NCBI GenBank assembly: GCA_003484865.1
Contig: DMZT01000441.1
Coordinates: 976 to 9,035, forward strand
Reading direction: 5' to 3'
Origin: Stenotrophomonas sp.
GTDB taxonomy: Bacteria > Pseudomonadota > Gammaproteobacteria > Xanthomonadales > Xanthomonadaceae
Length of the DNA stretch: 8,060 bases
The notes beneath the pieces are model-generated. The model was not told where the DNA came from and did no database searches. It saw nothing but the letters and a program-made list of their open reading frames with translations. Position 1 is the first letter of the stretch, and each line of letters opens with the position of its first letter. The translations under genes and the position numbers were made by a program. Below are positions 5,706 through 8,060 of the stretch, in pieces.

Positions 5706-8060
5706 TCACCCGATAGCGGTCCTGTCGCGCCCTTCGCTCTTGGCGCGGTACAGCGCGCGATCGGCGCGCTGGTAGAGCAGCATCGGCGTGCGGTCGGCAG
5801 CGTCCAGTTCGACCAGACCGGCGCTGAAGGTGACGTTCAGGCCCGGAATACCGGCCCAGTCCGGATGATCATGGAACAACCCACGCAGGCGCGCGCAGAC
5901 CTGGGCCGCCTCATCCAGGCGGGTGTCGTTGAGCAGCAGCGCGAATTCCTCGCCACCGGTCCGCGCCGGCATGTCCGAATCGCGGCAGGCCGAGGCCAAC
6001 AGACGCGCCACTTCCACCAGCACCACGTCGCCCACCGAATGGCTGTGCCGGTCGTTCACTTCCTTGAAGTGATCGATGTCCAGCACCACCAGGCACAACG
6101 GGTGGCGGCTGCGCTGCGAACGGGCGAAATCGCGCGCCAGTGCTTCATCGAATGCACGCCGGTTCGGTAGACCGGTCAGCGCATCCTCACGGGCCTGCCG
6201 CTCGAACGCCTCGGCCTGCACCGCCAGGCGGTCGGCCAGTTCGGTCTTTTCCTGATTGAGTGCCTGCAGGTTGACCGTCTGGGTCTGCAGATCCAGCGTG
6301 GCTTCCTGCACCATCCGCGCCAGCCGCACGTTGCTGGCCTTGTAGCGGTTGATCAGATACCGGTACAGCGCCACCAGCCCAGCCAGCAACAACAGCGCGG
6401 CGATCAACTGCACGCTGTGGCGCTGCCACAGGAACGGCTCCACCGTGAATTCCCAGACCGCTTCGCTGTCGCTCCAGACACCACCTGGATGTGCGGCGGA
6501 AACGTGCAGCGTGTAGTCGCCCGGCGGCAGGCCGATGAATTCCACGCTGCGCTGCTGGCCACGCTCGACCCAGCCCTTGTCCAGTCCTTCCAGGCGGGTG
6601 CGGTAGCGGATGCGCTCGGAAAGCAGGTAACTCAGCCCCACATAGCTCACGCTCAGGCGTCGCCCGCCCGGGATCGTGTTGTGGTCGCTGCCCTGCCAGT
6701 GCAGCGGCACGCCATCGACAAGCACGGTCTCGATCACCGCCGGTGGCGCCAGGCGCTCACGGAAACGCTGCAGGCGCAGTGGATCGACGGTGCTCAGCCC
6801 GCCGGCCGTGACCACCCAGAAGGTGCCGTCCTGGCGCAGGATTGCCGAGGGGCCGGAACTGCCGTTGGCCTGTGAGTTGGCCATGCCGTCGATCTCGTTG
6901 TAATGCTCGACCTCGACCCGTGCGGCACGTCCATCGGCAACGGCGTTGAGCATGGCCATGTCGGTCCGCAGTACGCCGCGGTTGCTGCTGATCCAGACGT
7001 TGCCCACGCGATCGGGAATCAGCTGGAAGACCGTGTCCACCGGCATGCCCTGCTCCAGGCCGACCCGTGCCAGCTTGCCTTCCTGGTAGCGGTACAGGCC
7101 GCGATCGGTGCTGACCCACATCGCATCGCCGATCTGCTGGAAGCCGAACACGCTGCGGCCACCACCCAGTGCCTCCAGATCGATCACCTGCACGCGGTTG
7201 CCGCGCAACACGCGGATGCCCTCGATGGTGCCGATCCACAGGGCGCCTTCGGCATCGTGCGCCAGCGCGGTGGTCAGCCCGGTGGGCATGCCGGGAAAGG
7301 CCACCGGTTCGGCCTTGTCGGCGACGATGCGGACCACGCCTTTCTGGGTGCCGGCCCAGATCACCCCGTCACGGTCGATGCTGATCGCGCGGATGTTGCC
7401 CCCCAACAGGCCGTCGGCGCTGCCGTACGTCCGCCGCGGTTGCCCGTTCTCGCCGACCCGGAAGATGCCATCGCCGAAGGTCCCCACCCACAGATCACCG
7501 TCACGGTCCTGGGCCAGGCTCAGCACCGAGGGGCTCTTGCCGACGTTGTTGCGCAGCGGCACCGGACTGAAGTTTCCCTGGGCATCGCGGCGATCAAGCC
7601 CGCGCGCACTGCCGATCCAGAGCTGCCGTTGGCGATCCTCGAAGACGGTGCGGACGTAATCACCACTGAGCCCGTCGCGTTCGGTGTAGCTGCTGAACAG
7701 GGTTTCGCGCAGGCGATACAGGCCACCGTTGGCGCCTACCCAGATGCTGCCTTCGGCATCTTCTCGCAGGCTGACCACGCGCCCGCCGGGCAAGGACAGC
7801 CCGGCCGGCAACCGCTCCAGCCCGTGCCGGGACAGCCGCAGCAGGCCCTGGTTTTCGGTCCCCAGCCACAGGTCGCCGTGGCGGTCCTGCAGCATGGCCG
7901 TGATGTGGGTCGCGCCGGGCAGGCGATGCTGCAGCAAAGGCACGCCATCCTGCATGCGGTAGATGCGCTCGCTGGCGACCACCCACATCACGCCATCCGG
8001 CGCACGATAGGGCCAGACCAGCCCGCGGCCCAGACCGAAGCTCTCCGGTGCCCGGCGCAG
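5706..8060 (-). CDS. Membrane diguanylate cyclase with periplasmic beta-propeller and Y_Y_Y sensor (5' end outside window)
   Basis: The protein would sense a periplasmic signal and make c-di-GMP in the cytoplasm. The reading frame is open from the TGA at 5706-5708 (+ strand coordinates) to the window edge at 8060, 784 codons. The GTG at 7991 is internal, since propeller-like sequence continues upstream of it. Domains in order are: about ten two-component-regulator propeller repeats of the form DxxGxLWxGTxxGL (8060 to about 6780), a Y_Y_Y domain (about 6660-6438, with RLEGLDKGWVERG and LPPGDYTLHV), one membrane helix (about 6416-6348), a coiled coil (about 6341-6192) and a GGDEF domain (about 6191-5718). 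The active site reads GGEEF (5943-5957). The inhibitory site RxxD is RDSD (5973-5984), five residues before GGEEF, so product feedback is expected. The signal peptide and further propeller blades should lie beyond the edge. The ligand cannot be told. Confidence 0.93.
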   Translation of the reverse strand: MRRAPESFGLGRGLVWPYRAPDGVMWVVASERIYRMQDGVPLLQHRLPGATHITAMLQDRHGDLWLGTENQGLLRLSRHGLERLPAGLSLPGGRVVSLREDAEGSIWVGANGGLYRLRETLFSSYTERDGLSGDYVRTVFEDRQRQLWIGSARGLDRRDAQGNFSPVPLRNNVGKSPSVLSLAQDRDGDLWVGTFGDGIFRVGENGQPRRTYGSADGLLGGNIRAISIDRDGVIWAGTQKGVVRIVADKAEPVAFPGMPTGLTTALAHDAEGALWIGTIEGIRVLRGNRVQVIDLEALGGGRSVFGFQQIGDAMWVSTDRGLYRYQEGKLARVGLEQGMPVDTVFQLIPDRVGNVWISSNRGVLRTDMAMLNAVADGRAARVEVEHYNEIDGMANSQANGSSGPSAILRQDGTFWVVTAGGLSTVDPLRLQRFRERLAPPAVIETVLVDGVPLHWQGSDHNTIPGGRRLSVSYVGLSYLLSERIRYRTRLEGLDKGWVERGQQRSVEFIGLPPGDYTLHVSAAHPGGVWSDSEAVWEFTVEPFLWQRHSVQLIAALLLLAGLVALYRYLINRYKASNVRLARMVQEATLDLQTQTVNLQALNQEKTELADRLAVQAEAFERQAREDALTGLPNRRAFDEALARDFARSQRSRHPLCLVVLDIDHFKEVNDRHSHSVGDVVLVEVARLLASACRDSDMPARTGGEEFALLLNDTRLDEAAQVCARLRGLFHDHPDWAGIPGLNVTFSAGLVELDAADRTPMLLYQRADRALYRAKSEGRDRTAIG

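Overview
The window is high-GC, densely packed gammaproteobacterial DNA. It looks like a Xanthomonadaceae chromosome, most probably Stenotrophomonas. Gene content, codon use and a GTAG-type (SMAG-like) palindromic repeat between two genes support this. No rRNA, tRNA, CRISPR array or insertion sequence was seen.

Left part (1-2261): the distal end of a phosphate-specific transport operon on the + strand. It holds the 3' part of pstA, all of pstB (overlapping pstA by 8 nt) and phoU, closed by a strong UUCG-loop intrinsic terminator. A short SMAG-like palindrome sits between pstB and phoU.

Middle (2262-5000): after a 238-nt non-coding leader with three inverted repeats comes a compact four-gene operon on the + strand. 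This is the most notable content. Gene 1 encodes an exported 119-residue peptide with five EGKCG motifs that contain all of its cysteines. Gene 2 is a DUF692 multinuclear non-heme iron oxidase (MNIO). Gene 3 is a DUF2063 partner protein. Gene 4 is a DoxX-family membrane protein. The layout matches the recently recognised bufferin/Hvf class of ribosomally made, post-translationally modified copper-binding peptides. The expected scheme is that the oxidase and its partner convert the EGKCG cysteines into copper-ligating heterocycles and the peptide is exported to the periplasm to buffer copper. The first three genes overlap, and the codons of the last EGKCG motif appear to carry the ribosome-binding site of the oxidase gene.

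Right part (5040-8060): rnt (RNase T, + strand, probably leaderless) converges with a long minus-strand gene, leaving 6 nt between the stop codons. The minus-strand gene encodes a membrane-anchored diguanylate cyclase with a periplasmic two-component-regulator-type beta-propeller, a Y_Y_Y domain, one membrane helix, a coiled coil and a GGDEF domain with intact active and inhibitory sites. Its 5' end lies beyond the right edge.

Functionally the window joins three separate units: phosphate uptake and signalling, a putative copper-buffering RiPP operon, and RNA processing beside c-di-GMP signalling. The phoU terminator separates the first two. Family and pathway names come from remembered motifs, not from a database search.
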